Source of the DNA: Kutzneria viridogrisea
GTDB taxonomy: Bacteria > Actinomycetota > Actinomycetes > Mycobacteriales > Pseudonocardiaceae
Length of the DNA stretch: 64,000 bases
Direction: 5' to 3'
NCBI GenBank assembly: GCA_014138725.1
Contig: JACJID010000001.1
Span: 992,001 to 1,056,000 of the forward strand
This document shows positions 52,876-62,119 of this stretch, one piece after another. A program made the position numbers and the translations under genes. A model generated the notes under the pieces. The model saw only the letters and a program-made list of their open reading frames with translations, ran no database searches and had not been told where the DNA came from. Position 1 is the first letter of the stretch; the number at the start of each line of letters is the position of its first letter.

Positions 52876-54387
52876 CTACAGGTCGTTGCCGGCGTAGGAC
52901 AGGTTGAAACTCTTGTTGACCAGCGGGAAGTCCGGGACGATCGTGTCCGCGAGGGCGACGGGCAGTGCCGGCCAGTTGAAGAAGCTCGGGTCGACGATCT
53001 TCACGCGGGTCAGCCTGCCGTCGGCGGCCAGCTCGACGCGGTGCGTGATCGTGCCACGCCACCCCTCGACGATCCCCACCCCGGACCGGGGGTGCCCAAC
53101 GCCCGGTGCCGGCGCGGCGCCCCCGAGGTAGCCGCCGAGGCTCCCGGACAGCGCGGCGATCAGTCCCACCGAGGCCGTGATCTCCTCGGCCCGGACAAGG
53201 AAGCGCGACAACACATCACCGTCGGTGTGGGTGTGCCGGGTGCGGGGGAACTCCGAGCTGAGGAACGGGTGATCGTGGCGGGCGTCCACGCTCAGGCCGC
53301 TGGCACGGGCGACGTAGCCGAGGGTGCCGAGGTCCACGGCTTGCTCCCGGGTGAGCACGGCGGTGCCGGCGAACCGGTCACGCACCATGCTGTGGTCCAG
53401 CGCCAGCGCGACGATCTCGGCGATGTCGGTGGCGATGGCCGCCAGCTCGCGCAGGTCGGGGAGTTGCCGGATGGTGGCGCCGCCGGGGTGGATCGCGCCG
53501 CGCAGCAGCCGGTGCCCGGTGACGGTGTCGTTGATCCGCAGGAGTTGTTCCCGGATCCGCTGGGCGTGGGCGTGCAGGATGCCGTGGCCGACGTCGTTGC
53601 ACAGCGCGCCGATGTCGGTGACGTGGTTGTACAGCCGTTCCAGCTCGCGCAGGATCGCCCGGATCCGCTGGACGTCCTGTGGCACCAACAAAGTGTGGGC
53701 GTCCTCGACCGCCTGGCAGAACGCCAGGGTGTGCCCGACCGCGGTGTCGCCGCTGATCCGTTCGGCCAACTCGACCGCGCCCTCCGGGCTGCGGCCGTGG
53801 AACAGCTTCTCGATGCCCTTGTGCACGAACCACAGGCGGGCCTTGAGGTTGAGGATGGTCTCGCCGACCACGGAGAACCGGAAGTGCCCTGGCTCGATCA
53901 TCCCGGCGTGCACCGGGCCGACCGGGATCTCGTAGACGCCGGGGCCCTCGACGGTGCGGAACGGGTAGGGGCCGTCCACGTCGCCGAACTCGGGCGGCTC
54001 GCCCGCGTCGGCGAGCATCGGATACCAGCCCCGGGGCCAGTGAAAGTGCCGGACCAGCCGCCGGGGCAGTGGGTGCTCGTCGGGGACGATGCCGTACAAG
54101 TCACGCATCTCCCGTTCAAAGCGCCCGGCGGGAAAGGAGATCCCGGCCAGACTCGGCACGTGCGGGTCCGCGCGGTCCACGGGCACGTGCAGTTCGACCC
54201 GATGGTCGGTGGCCGCGTCGGTGAACAGGTACACCGCGCGCAGTCCATCGCCGTCGTCGTGGCCGGCGACCAGCGCCAGCCGGGAACCGGCCGCCAGCAA
54301 GGACCCTGCGCGGCCGGGCAGCTCGGCCGGCGTGAGCGTCTGAGCGGTGCGGCGGTGGCCGACCGGCTCGCCGAAGGTGGTGGTCAT
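52876..54387 (-). CDS. hycE: HycE-like large subunit (fused 30 kDa + 49 kDa type) without NiFe ligands
   Basis: 503 residues from ATG 54387. The N-terminal part (about 1-150) is NuoC-like (FEREMRDLYGIVPDEHPLPR). The rest is NuoD/HycE-like (HKGIEKLFHG, ERLYNHVTDIGALCNDVGHG, VNKSFNLSYAGNDL at the end). Where NiFe hydrogenases have CxxC pairs it reads ERISGDTAVGH and VDPSFFNWP, so no NiFe centre can be held. It overlaps the upstream HycQ-like gene. This matches the non-hydrogenase Ehr-type complexes and M. tuberculosis HycE. Membrane-associated, cytoplasmic side. Confidence 0.88.
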   Translation of the reverse strand: MTTTFGEPVGHRRTAQTLTPAELPGRAGSLLAAGSRLALVAGHDDGDGLRAVYLFTDAATDHRVELHVPVDRADPHVPSLAGISFPAGRFEREMRDLYGIVPDEHPLPRRLVRHFHWPRGWYPMLADAGEPPEFGDVDGPYPFRTVEGPGVYEIPVGPVHAGMIEPGHFRFSVVGETILNLKARLWFVHKGIEKLFHGRSPEGAVELAERISGDTAVGHTLAFCQAVEDAHTLLVPQDVQRIRAILRELERLYNHVTDIGALCNDVGHGILHAHAQRIREQLLRINDTVTGHRLLRGAIHPGGATIRQLPDLRELAAIATDIAEIVALALDHSMVRDRFAGTAVLTREQAVDLGTLGYVARASGLSVDARHDHPFLSSEFPRTRHTHTDGDVLSRFLVRAEEITASVGLIAALSGSLGGYLGGAAPAPGVGHPRSGVGIVEGWRGTITHRVELAADGRLTRVKIVDPSFFNWPALPVALADTIVPDFPLVNKSFNLSYAGNDL

Positions 54388-55862
54388 CGCGTCCCCGTGA
54401 GAATCTCGGCGGCCAAGTGCAGCAGAGCGGACAGCGGCCCGGCGCTCACCCCGATCGCGGCGCACACCACCAGCCCGGCAACCAGCGCGGTCCCCGCCGT
54501 CACCGGCAGGCGCGGCACCGCGGTGGCGGCACCGGGCCCTTCCGGCGGGCTCCCCAGCAGCATCCGGCTGGTGTGGGCGATCAGGGCGGCGGCGATCACC
54601 AGGACCACGAGCAGCGCGGCGGCGGTGACCGGGCCCAGTCCGGACGCGAAGCCGGCGCGGGCGATGCCCAGTTCGCTGGCGAACACGCTGAACGGGGGCA
54701 ACCCGATCAACGCCAGCACCCCGAACCCGACACACCCGGCCAGCAGCGGCTGGCGCGCGGCCAGGCCCCGAACCCGCTCAATGCGGCTGGTGCCGGTGGT
54801 CTGCAGGATCCGGCCCGCCGACAGGAACAGCACGCCCTTGGCCAGCCCGTGGCCCAACACGTGCAGCAGCGCCGCGGCCATCGCCAGCGGGCCGCCGACC
54901 GCGGCGGCCAACGCGAGCAACCCCATGTGCTCGATGCTGGAATACGCCAGCATCCGCTTGTAATCACGCTGCGCCAACAACAGCGAGGCGGCCAGCAGGA
55001 GCGAGGCCAGCGCCATGATCACCAACAGGATGCGGGTGAAGCCGGTGCCCAGCGCGGCATCGGCGATCACCTTCACCCGTAGCACCGCGTAGAAGGCGAC
55101 GGACAGCAGTACCCCGGACATCAGCGCGGACACCGGTGCGGGGGCCTGGCTGTGCGCGTCGGGCAGCCAGGCGTGCAGCGGCGCCAACCCGGCCTTGGTG
55201 CCGAACCCGATCACCAGCAGCGCCACCGCGATCCGGGTCACGCCGGGATCCAGGGTGTGCGCGCTGGCCACCAGCCCGGCCCAGTCCAGCCCGGCGGTGG
55301 CCGGGGTGTGCTGGGCGGCGTAGTTGAGCAGGATCGTGCCCAGCAGCGCCAACGCGATGCCGGTGGAGCAGATCACCACGTACTTCCAGGCCGCCTCGAC
55401 CGCGGACCGGGTACGGCGTTGCCCGACCAGGAACGCGGTCACGATGGTGGTCGCCTCGACGGCGATCCACAGCACCCCGAGGTCGGCCGCGGACACGGCC
55501 AGGGCCATCGCGGCCAGGAACAGCTGCACGAGCACGCTGTGCCGGGCGGCGGTACGCGCGGTCGCGCGGCCAGCGTCGATCTCGGCGCGCAGGTGCGCGG
55601 GGGTGGCGGCGGTGGCCAGCAGCGCCACCGCGCCGATCACGATCAGCATGAACGCCGAGAGCGCGTCGACCCGCAGCAGCCCCGCGATGGCGGTGCGTGG
55701 GCCGGCGGCGACCTCCACGGCGATCAGGATCGCGGCGGCCAGCACACCGGCCGCGCTGGCGGCACTGACCCAGGCCGTGGCCGGCCGCCACCCGAACACC
55801 AGGTAGACCAGCGCCCCGAGCACCGGCAACGCGACCGGGACGAGCAGGAACAGGGTGGTCAT
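54384..55862 (-). CDS. hycQ: HycQ/HyfF-like proton-pumping antiporter subunit
   Basis: 492 residues with about 13-14 membrane segments, NuoN/NuoL family. GFGTKAGLAPLHAWLPDAHS (conserved Lys and His of the proton channel) and YSSIEHMGLLALA are typical. ATG 55862 overlaps the HycP-like stop by one base. Predicted to couple electron transfer to ion pumping. Confidence 0.88.
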   Translation of the reverse strand: MTTLFLLVPVALPVLGALVYLVFGWRPATAWVSAASAAGVLAAAILIAVEVAAGPRTAIAGLLRVDALSAFMLIVIGAVALLATAATPAHLRAEIDAGRATARTAARHSVLVQLFLAAMALAVSAADLGVLWIAVEATTIVTAFLVGQRRTRSAVEAAWKYVVICSTGIALALLGTILLNYAAQHTPATAGLDWAGLVASAHTLDPGVTRIAVALLVIGFGTKAGLAPLHAWLPDAHSQAPAPVSALMSGVLLSVAFYAVLRVKVIADAALGTGFTRILLVIMALASLLLAASLLLAQRDYKRMLAYSSIEHMGLLALAAAVGGPLAMAAALLHVLGHGLAKGVLFLSAGRILQTTGTSRIERVRGLAARQPLLAGCVGFGVLALIGLPPFSVFASELGIARAGFASGLGPVTAAALLVVLVIAAALIAHTSRMLLGSPPEGPGAATAVPRLPVTAGTALVAGLVVCAAIGVSAGPLSALLHLAAEILTGTR

Positions 55863-56524
55863 CAGTCGTGCAACTCCCGCAACTCGTCCAGATCCGCCTC
55901 GCCGAAGGTCTCCCGCATCCGAGTGGTCAGGATCTGCAACACCAGCACCGCCAACAGCACATCCAGTGACACACCGAGCTCGACGAGCAGCCCGATCCCG
56001 GAGGTGGTCAGGAACCCGATCGCGGTGATGCCGTTGTCCAACAACAGGAATCCGACCAGCTGCGAGAGCGCGCGGCGACGGGTGACCAGCACGAAGAACC
56101 CGATCAGCACCACCGTCAGCCCCACCGGGACGGCGTGCGTCGCCGGTGCTGGCGCGAGCGCGACCAGCGGCTGGGCGACGGCGTAGGCCAGCAGGGCCAG
56201 CACGGCGGCGGCTAGCAGCGAGGCGGCGACGTTGACCAGCGGCCGGGTCTCCCGCAGCGCCGGCCCCGCGCCGACCAGTGCCCGGTACAGCAACCAGGGC
56301 AGCACCCCGGCGCGCAACACCAGCAGCCCGACCGCCACCGCACCCAGCTCGACTGAGCTCTCGCGCGCGGCCAGCACCCCGACCAGCGCGGCCAGTGCGA
56401 CCCCCTGCAGCGCGAACACCCGGATGATCACCGCAAGCTCCCGGCGCCACAGCACCAGTACCGCGGTCAGCAGCAGACCGCCGCAGGCCAGGTCCAGCAG
56501 TTGCGTGTAGGTCGTGTCACTCAC
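55862..56524 (-). CDS. hycP: HycP/HyfE-like membrane subunit
   Basis: 220 residues, mostly membrane helices, HyfE family; VLVTRRRALSQLVGFLLLDN lies mid-protein and TTRMRETFGEADLDELRELH at the cytoplasmic end. The same length as M. tuberculosis HycP as I recall it. About 40 bases separate it from the HycD-like gene. Confidence 0.82.
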   Translation of the reverse strand: MSDTTYTQLLDLACGGLLLTAVLVLWRRELAVIIRVFALQGVALAALVGVLAARESSVELGAVAVGLLVLRAGVLPWLLYRALVGAGPALRETRPLVNVAASLLAAAVLALLAYAVAQPLVALAPAPATHAVPVGLTVVLIGFFVLVTRRRALSQLVGFLLLDNGITAIGFLTTSGIGLLVELGVSLDVLLAVLVLQILTTRMRETFGEADLDELRELHD

Positions 56525-56566
56525 GGCGGGACCAGTCGCATCCAGACACTCGGGGATCCTTCCTTG

Positions 56567-57514
56567 TCAGGCCAAAAAGAACGAGGCGGCGACGGCGAGC
56601 AGCGCGAGCAGGAACGAGCCGGCGAGCAGTTCGGGCACCCGGAACAGGCGCAGCTTGGCCAGGAACACCTCGCCGACCGCGAGCACCGCGCCCAGCAGGG
56701 TCACCTTCAGCGCGAACGCGAGCACCCCGCCGAGCACGGCCAGCGCAGTGGCCGTGGTGGCGATGCCCCAGGGCAGGAACAGGTTGGCCAGCAGACCGAG
56801 GAACACGGTCAGTCGCATCGCCGAAGCCAGTTCGACCAGGGCCAGGTCGGGTCCGGCGTACTCCAGCACCATGGCCTCGTGCACCATGGTCAGCTCCAGG
56901 TGGGTGGCCGGGTTGTCCACCGGCAGCCGCCCGGTTTCCGCGACGATCACCACGATCAGCGCCACCGCGGCCAGCAGACTGACCGGGGAGATCACCCGCG
57001 CCGGATCGTGCAGCGTCGACGCGACGATCGAGGCCAGGTTGGTCGATCCCACCCGCACCGACAGCGCGAAGATCGCCACCAGCAGGGTGGGCTCGACCAG
57101 CGCGATGATGGTCATTTCCCGGCTGGCGCCCATGCCGCCGAACGCGGTGCCGGTGTCCAGTCCGGCCAGTGCCACCGCGACGGTGCCCAGCGCGAGCAGG
57201 GCGACCACCGCGAACAGGTCGGCCACCGGGTCCAGTGCGGAGTCGGTGGTCACGAACGGCACGACCACCGCGACCACCAGCGTGGTGGCCACCAAAACCA
57301 GGGGGGCGAGCCGGAACACCTCACTGGTGCCACGCGGGGTGATCGCTTCCTTGCGCAGCAGCTTGCGCAGGTCCCGCCAGGGCTGGCCGACACCGGGACC
57401 GGCTCGGCCTTCCAGTCGCGCCCGAACCTGCCGCGTCACACCGACCAACAGCGGAGCCCCGGCAGCGACCAGCAGTGGTTGCAGCACGCCGCCGACCACA
57501 CCCAGCGCGCTCAT
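56567..57514 (-). CDS. hycD: HycD/NuoH-like membrane subunit
   Basis: 315 residues, about eight membrane segments. GPGVGQPWRDLRKLLRKEAI is the conserved NuoH/HycD cytoplasmic loop, and LTMVHEAMVLEYAG holds the conserved acidic residues. It connects the soluble arm to the pumping subunits. ATG 57514 overlaps the end of the small 92-residue gene. Confidence 0.9.
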   Translation of the reverse strand: MSALGVVGGVLQPLLVAAGAPLLVGVTRQVRARLEGRAGPGVGQPWRDLRKLLRKEAITPRGTSEVFRLAPLVLVATTLVVAVVVPFVTTDSALDPVADLFAVVALLALGTVAVALAGLDTGTAFGGMGASREMTIIALVEPTLLVAIFALSVRVGSTNLASIVASTLHDPARVISPVSLLAAVALIVVIVAETGRLPVDNPATHLELTMVHEAMVLEYAGPDLALVELASAMRLTVFLGLLANLFLPWGIATTATALAVLGGVLAFALKVTLLGAVLAVGEVFLAKLRLFRVPELLAGSFLLALLAVAASFFLA

Positions 57515-57789
57515 CGGGTCTCCTGCTGCTCGATGTGATCGGCGGCGGCCAGCAGCGCGGCGGCCACGGCGCGGGTGGTCCTCGGAGTGAACCGCAGCAC
57601 GGCCTGGGTGCCCTCGGTGGCCAGTGCCCGCGCGTCGAGCACGACCTGCCGGTCGGCGGGCCGACTGACCACGGTCACGCCGTCGCTGTGGTCGTCCAGG
57701 AATGTCCAGATCGGGCCGGACGGCAGCCTCTCGTCGGGTACGGGCAGCAGCACGATCACGGCGGGTTCACGGGTGTCGGGTGCGTTCAT
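57511..57789 (-). CDS. Small protein of unknown function inside the hyc-like operon
   Basis: 92 residues from ATG 57789, overlapping the antiporter stop (ATGA) and, at its end, the hycD-like start. MNAPDTREPAVIVLLPVPDE, then IWTFLDDHSDGVTVVSRPAD and a C-terminal helix AAALLAAADHIEQQ. Soluble, mixed alpha/beta by eye. The tight coupling on both sides suggests a complex subunit or assembly factor. I recall no equivalent gene at this position in M. tuberculosis. Confidence 0.7.
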   Translation of the reverse strand: MNAPDTREPAVIVLLPVPDERLPSGPIWTFLDDHSDGVTVVSRPADRQVVLDARALATEGTQAVLRFTPRTTRAVAAALLAAADHIEQQETR

Positions 57790-59804
57790 CGGATCACCGT
57801 CAACACGACGAGCACCGCGATCAGGGTATAGAAGCCGTAGCCGAGATAGCGGTGCACGCTGCCGGTGGCCAATCGTCGTCCCACCTGGCCCCAGCCACTG
57901 ACCAGCGTCAGGACCGGTTGGTAGAGGCGGCGCTCGATCCGGTCGGGCACCCGACGCCGGTACTCCACGGCCGCCACCAGGTAGCTGGACTCGCGGGTGT
58001 GCGTGACGTCCACGTCGGTCTCCGGTTCCAGCACGTCGTCGAACACTCGTTGCAGGGGTTCGGCGAACGAGGTCGCCGTGTATTCCATGCGCGCCGACAA
58101 CGGTCCGGCCCCGCAGTCCCACAACCGCGCCGTCCGACGGGCCCGGCGGCTCGCGACCAGCCGCAGCGCCCCGAACAGCAGCATGATCGTGACCAGTAGG
58201 GCGATGGCCAGCATCACCGGTGACAGCGAGCCGGCGACGCCGGACAGCCGCACCGTCACCGCGTCGGCCACGGCGGGATCCGGCGCGGACACCGTGCGGG
58301 CGGCCACCGACCCGACCCCCGGCAGCACCGAGGTCGGTGCCAACGCCAACACAATCGAGGCCGCACCCGCCATACCCATCCCGATCAGCATGCTGACCGG
58401 GCTCTCCTTTGCCTGCTCGGCCCCGGCGCCACGGGGGCGAGCCAGGAATCCGACACCGAAGGCCTTGACGAAGCTGGCCACCGCCAACCCGGCGGTCAGG
58501 GCCACCGCGGCCACCGCCACGGGCATCACGATCGCCGTGGTCACCCCGGCGGTGGGCAACCCGTGGATCAGTGCTTGCAGCAGCAGCCACTCGCTGACGA
58601 ACGCCGTGCCCGGCGGCAACGCCGAGGCGGCCAGCGCGCCGAGCCCGAACGCGGCCGTGGTGAGCGGCATCGACCGGCGTAGCCCGCCCAACTCGTCCAG
58701 ATCCCGGCTTCCTGTGCCGTGCAGCACCGATCCGGCCGACAGGAACAACAGGGTCTTGAACGCGGCGTGGTTGATCACGTGCAGCAGCGCGGCGGCCAGA
58801 GAGAGCCCGGCCAGCACGGTGTTCCCGGCTGCGGCGAACATGCCGGCCGCGCCGACCCCGACCAGCACCAGCCCCATGTTCTCGGTGGTGGAGTAGCCCA
58901 GCAGCCGTTTGAGGTCGGTGCTCATCGCCGCCTGGAGGATCGCGTAGACCGCCGACGCCGCCCCGAGCACCAGTACCAGCAGCCACCACCAGCGGGAGCC
59001 GCCGCCGAGCAGGTCGAAGCCGACTCGAGCGATCCCGTACACGCCCATGTTGACCATCGCCGCCGACATCAGGGCCGACACGTGGCTGGGCGCCTCCGGG
59101 TGCGCGCGCGGCAACCAGGCGTGCAGCGGCAGGATTCCAGCCTTGGACGCGAACCCCACCAGGGTCACCACGAACACCAGGTCGGCGACGCCGGGCGGCA
59201 GGTGCCGGGCGGCCTCCCGCAATTGTGCGAAGGAGTCACCGTCGGCGTTGCCGACCAGCACCAGCAGCCCAATCAGGATCGCCACCAACCCCAGGTGCGT
59301 CATCACCGCGTACCAACGCCCGGCGACCGCGACCTCGGGACGCCGCTTGTGCTCGGCGAGCACCAGCAGCAGCGACCACAGCGCCATCAGCTCCCAGCAC
59401 ACCAGGAACGTGCCCACGCTGGCCACAACGGGAACCAGCAGCATCGCCACCACGAACAGCGGAAGCACCGCCTGCACCAAGCGCCCGTCCAGGCCGTGAC
59501 GGGCGTAGCCGATCCCGTAGACACCCGCCGCAACCACGACCGCACCGGTGACGGCCAGAAACACCCCGCCTAAAGGGTCCAACGCGACCGTGATACCGGA
59601 CAGCGGCAGCAGTGCCGGCATGGTGAGGGAGAAGGTCTGGCCGCCGATCGCGCCGATCCCGGACGCCACCCCGGCCGCGCCGCAGACCGCTGTCCCGGTG
59701 CCGACCACGGCCGTCCGCACCCGATGCGGCACCAGGAGTGCCGCGAGCGCGGACAGCAGGCCGACGGCCACGGCCGTGCCGAGGCCCGATTGTGCGAGGT
59801 TCAT
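57786..59804 (-). CDS. HyfB/NuoL-like proton-pumping subunit (Rv0083-like)
   Basis: 672 residues with about 16 membrane segments from ATG 59804, which overlaps the NuoB-like stop. GFASKAGILPLHAWLPRAHP carries the channel Lys/His, SALMSAAMVNMGVYGIARVG follows, then YSTTENMGLVLVGVG and a long C-terminal cytoplasmic tail (RLWDCGAGPLSARMEYTATS). Hydrogenase-4 B-subunit type. Main ion-pumping subunit of the complex. Confidence 0.88.
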   Translation of the reverse strand: MNLAQSGLGTAVAVGLLSALAALLVPHRVRTAVVGTGTAVCGAAGVASGIGAIGGQTFSLTMPALLPLSGITVALDPLGGVFLAVTGAVVVAAGVYGIGYARHGLDGRLVQAVLPLFVVAMLLVPVVASVGTFLVCWELMALWSLLLVLAEHKRRPEVAVAGRWYAVMTHLGLVAILIGLLVLVGNADGDSFAQLREAARHLPPGVADLVFVVTLVGFASKAGILPLHAWLPRAHPEAPSHVSALMSAAMVNMGVYGIARVGFDLLGGGSRWWWLLVLVLGAASAVYAILQAAMSTDLKRLLGYSTTENMGLVLVGVGAAGMFAAAGNTVLAGLSLAAALLHVINHAAFKTLLFLSAGSVLHGTGSRDLDELGGLRRSMPLTTAAFGLGALAASALPPGTAFVSEWLLLQALIHGLPTAGVTTAIVMPVAVAAVALTAGLAVASFVKAFGVGFLARPRGAGAEQAKESPVSMLIGMGMAGAASIVLALAPTSVLPGVGSVAARTVSAPDPAVADAVTVRLSGVAGSLSPVMLAIALLVTIMLLFGALRLVASRRARRTARLWDCGAGPLSARMEYTATSFAEPLQRVFDDVLEPETDVDVTHTRESSYLVAAVEYRRRVPDRIERRLYQPVLTLVSGWGQVGRRLATGSVHRYLGYGFYTLIAVLVVLTVIR

Positions 59805-60286
59805 CGTCCGGTCAGCACCCTGACCGCCTCGACGATCGCCTCCGGGCGGGGCGGGCAACCGGTGATCTCCAGGTCGACCGGGACCACGTCACGCACCGCA
59901 CCGGCCACCCCGTAGGCCCCGGCGAACACGCCGCAGTCGCGGGCGCAGTCGCCGACCGCGACCACCAGCTTCGGCGCGGGAACCGCCTCGTAGGTACGCC
60001 GTAACGGTTCGGCCATGTTCCGGGTGACCGGGCCGGTCACCAACAGAGCGTCGGCGTGTCGCGGAGAGGCCACCAGGCGGGCGCCGTAACGCTCGGCGTC
60101 GTACACCGGCCCGAACGCGGAGGCGATCTCCACCTCGCAGCCGTTGCAGGAGCCGGCATCCAGATGCCGGAACTGAACCGAGCCACCCAGACCCGCCGCG
60201 ACAGCCGGCTGCTCATCGGCCGGTGGCGGCGGCGCCGGTTCGGCCACCCGCCCAGCGCGGCGGATCTTGCGCCACAACCTCAGCAT
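59801..60286 (-). CDS. NuoB/HycG-like 4Fe-4S small subunit (Rv0082-like)
   Basis: 161 residues from ATG 60286. DAGSCNGCEVEIASAFGP gives the first two cluster ligands, VVAVGDCARDCGVF a third and EITGCPPRP the fourth, so the N2-type 4Fe-4S site is complete. First gene of the operon; 30 bases downstream of a strong hairpin. It passes electrons to the large subunit face, although that subunit has no NiFe site. Confidence 0.88.
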   Translation of the reverse strand: MLRLWRKIRRAGRVAEPAPPPPADEQPAVAAGLGGSVQFRHLDAGSCNGCEVEIASAFGPVYDAERYGARLVASPRHADALLVTGPVTRNMAEPLRRTYEAVPAPKLVVAVGDCARDCGVFAGAYGVAGAVRDVVPVDLEITGCPPRPEAIVEAVRVLTGR

Positions 60287-60316
60287 GCTTGCACTCCGAT
60301 CCTGTGAACCTGGGAG

Positions 60317-60361
60317 CGGTCACCCCGCCGGGCGAGAAGGAGCGGCGGCGGGGTGACCGCG
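60317..60361 (-). terminator. 15-bp perfect hairpin between ArsR and the hyc-like operon
   Basis: gcggtcaccccgccg (60317-60331) pairs with 60347-60361 around a 15-base loop. It begins two bases after the ArsR stop and ends 30 bases before the NuoB-like start, all on the minus strand. It may terminate the ArsR transcript or act as an attenuator before the operon. Confidence 0.7.
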
Positions 60362-60363
60362 TC

Positions 60364-60753
60364 TCAATGACCCCCTGAGGCCGAATCTGGCATATCGGTC
60401 GCCTGCCCCGTCGCCACCACCGAGGACGCGGCGGTACGCAGGTCTTCCAACAACTCGACCTGCCCGGACAACACGCCCGTCAGGATCGCGCGGGCCACCG
60501 CGAGCAATTCGGCCACCTGCGGGCTGGTCAGCGAGTAGTACACGTTCGAGCCTTCCTTGCGGGTGGCCACCAAGCCGGCTCGCCGCAGGAGAGCGAGATG
60601 CTGGGACAGGTTGGTGGCCTCGATCCCGACCTCCGGCAGCATCTCCGCCACCGCGTGCTCGCGCTGGCTGAGCAGCTCCAGCACCCGGATCCGCGCCGGG
60701 TGCCCCAGCGTCTTGAAGAACTCGGCCTTGAGCTGATAGAGGGGCCTACTCAC
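60364..60753 (-). CDS. ArsR-family regulator upstream of the complex operon (Rv0081-like)
   Basis: 129 residues from GTG 60753 (VSRPLYQLKAEFFKTLG). HPARIRVLELLSQREHAV, TNLSQHLALLRRAGLVATRK and EGSNVYYSLTS make the winged helix; no metal-binding Cys. In M. tuberculosis the ArsR-type Rv0081 precedes the same gene set and is a hypoxia-response hub. That parallel suggests this regulator controls the operon. A longer start at 60801 is less likely. Confidence 0.85.
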   Translation of the reverse strand: MSRPLYQLKAEFFKTLGHPARIRVLELLSQREHAVAEMLPEVGIEATNLSQHLALLRRAGLVATRKEGSNVYYSLTSPQVAELLAVARAILTGVLSGQVELLEDLRTAASSVVATGQATDMPDSASGGH

Positions 60754-60887
60754 TGCGACCACCGGCGTGAGGAGCGGCGGGGCGGAACGTGGCTGGGGCA
60801 CCAGTCATGCCCATGATCGTCATGTCGTCGATCCTTCCTCGTCCAACCCCTGCCCGAGGGCCAACCACACGCTCCGCAGGACTCAGC

Positions 60888-60907
60888 AATTGCAGACCTT
60901 AGCAAGT
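60888..60907. promoter_or_regulatory. Second candidate ArsR operator
   Basis: aatt, 12 bases, aagt, ending in ttagcaagt, overlapping a gcaattgc palindrome (60886-60893). It shares the ttNgcaagt half-site with the site at 51890-51898 and lies about 135 bases upstream of the ArsR start. Confidence 0.4.
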
Positions 60908-61022
60908 CTTCACGACGCCGAATGGGTGGGTGGGGCGAGCACCGCACCAGCGGCCTCCGCGCCGGTCAGGCCACGGAGGATTCCTCATAGTCGTGGACCT
61001 ACGCCGTGCCCAGGTGCGAGGG

Positions 61023-62030
61023 CTACCGACGTGCGTGAGCGGTTCGACGGTTGCGGTGGTAGTACGTTTGGGCGTACTCGCTGATCTCGATGGTGTCCAT
61101 GAGGCCGCGAGTGATCGTTTCCTGGCCGCTCAGGACGGCCTCGATGGCGGACTCGCGGATGAGGTCGGACAGGCCGCAGATGCTGCCACCGGTGCGGTCG
61201 TGCAGGTACCGCCACAGCCGGGCTAAGGTGCCGAGGCTGTGTCGGTACAGGACGAGGGCGCCTTCCATCGCTTTGATCACGGCGGCCCATTCTCGGCGTC
61301 CGCGGTCGGTAGTGATGCTGAACGGGCGCATGGTGTGCAGTGTGTTGTGTCCGGAGGTTTGCGTGGCGCGGGTGCTGCCGTGGCCTTCCAGGAACAGGCC
61401 AGAGGCGAACAGATCGACGCCGGTGTAGATGAAGGTGGCGGCGGTGTGGTTGGCCAGGTATTTTAGGTGGTCGTTGACGACTTTCCCTTACCTGGCCGAG
61501 AGATCGAGGAAGCGCACGTCGTCGATCACGACCAGCTCGACGCCACACAGGCGCATCCCGTCAAGGACGGTCGTGGTGATCTCGTTCTTGGTCGCCTGAT
61601 GTGGTTGGGGGTGACAGAGGTAGTCGGCCAGCAACATCGAGAGGTCTTTCGGTGTGGCCTGGGACGGGATGTTCAGATAGACCACCGGGGTGTAGTCCAC
61701 GAGGTAACCGTCCACAGTGTAGGGCCGGGTCGAACCGCGCCGAGGGAAGCGTTCGGGGCGACGATGGCGAAGGTGGCGTTCAAAGTCGGCCGCGAACACC
61801 TCGACCAAGGTGGACTTACCGATGGTGGCCGGACCATCGAGCACGATGCCACGACGAGCGCCAGGGGCTTGGCGAGCGTTGGTGCGCTTCCGCCGATGGA
61901 TCTGGTGGTGGATCCGCTTCATCTGCTCGGTGCGCACGATGACCAGCGCGCTGTGGTAGTCCTCCCTGTCTTCATCGAGTCGAGCACGCTCGTCCTCCGG
62001 CAGCCGCAGATAGTCGCGATAGGACGGCAT
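61023..62030 (-). pseudogene. TniB/TnsC-like AAA ATPase of a transposon, split by TAA
   Basis: From ATG 62030: GIVLDGPATIGKSTLVEVFA (Walker A), YLNIPSQATPKDLSMLLADY, and LVVIDDVRFLDL (Walker B). TAA at 61488-61490 follows LSAR; the same frame then continues with KVVNDHLKYLANHTAATFIY to a normal C-terminal end at 61023. It pairs with the TniA remnant upstream, the usual order in Tn5053/Tn7-like transposons. No tniQ was seen downstream. Confidence 0.7.
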
Positions 62031-62119
62031 AACGGGCCTCGGAGGTGGTACGGCGTCGAGGTAGGCGCGCTATTCCTCTTTCGTGCGAGGCTCGGCCAGC
62101 CCTGGGTGCGCGAAGTGCT

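Noticed and set aside
52666-54963. A 765-codon plus-strand open frame
   Set aside because: It lies opposite the HycE-like and HycQ-like genes and shows no protein-like pattern.
57997-58896. Ser/Thr-rich 299-codon plus-strand frame
   Set aside because: It lies opposite the HyfB-like membrane gene; Ser/Thr/Ala bias is the complement of its membrane codons.
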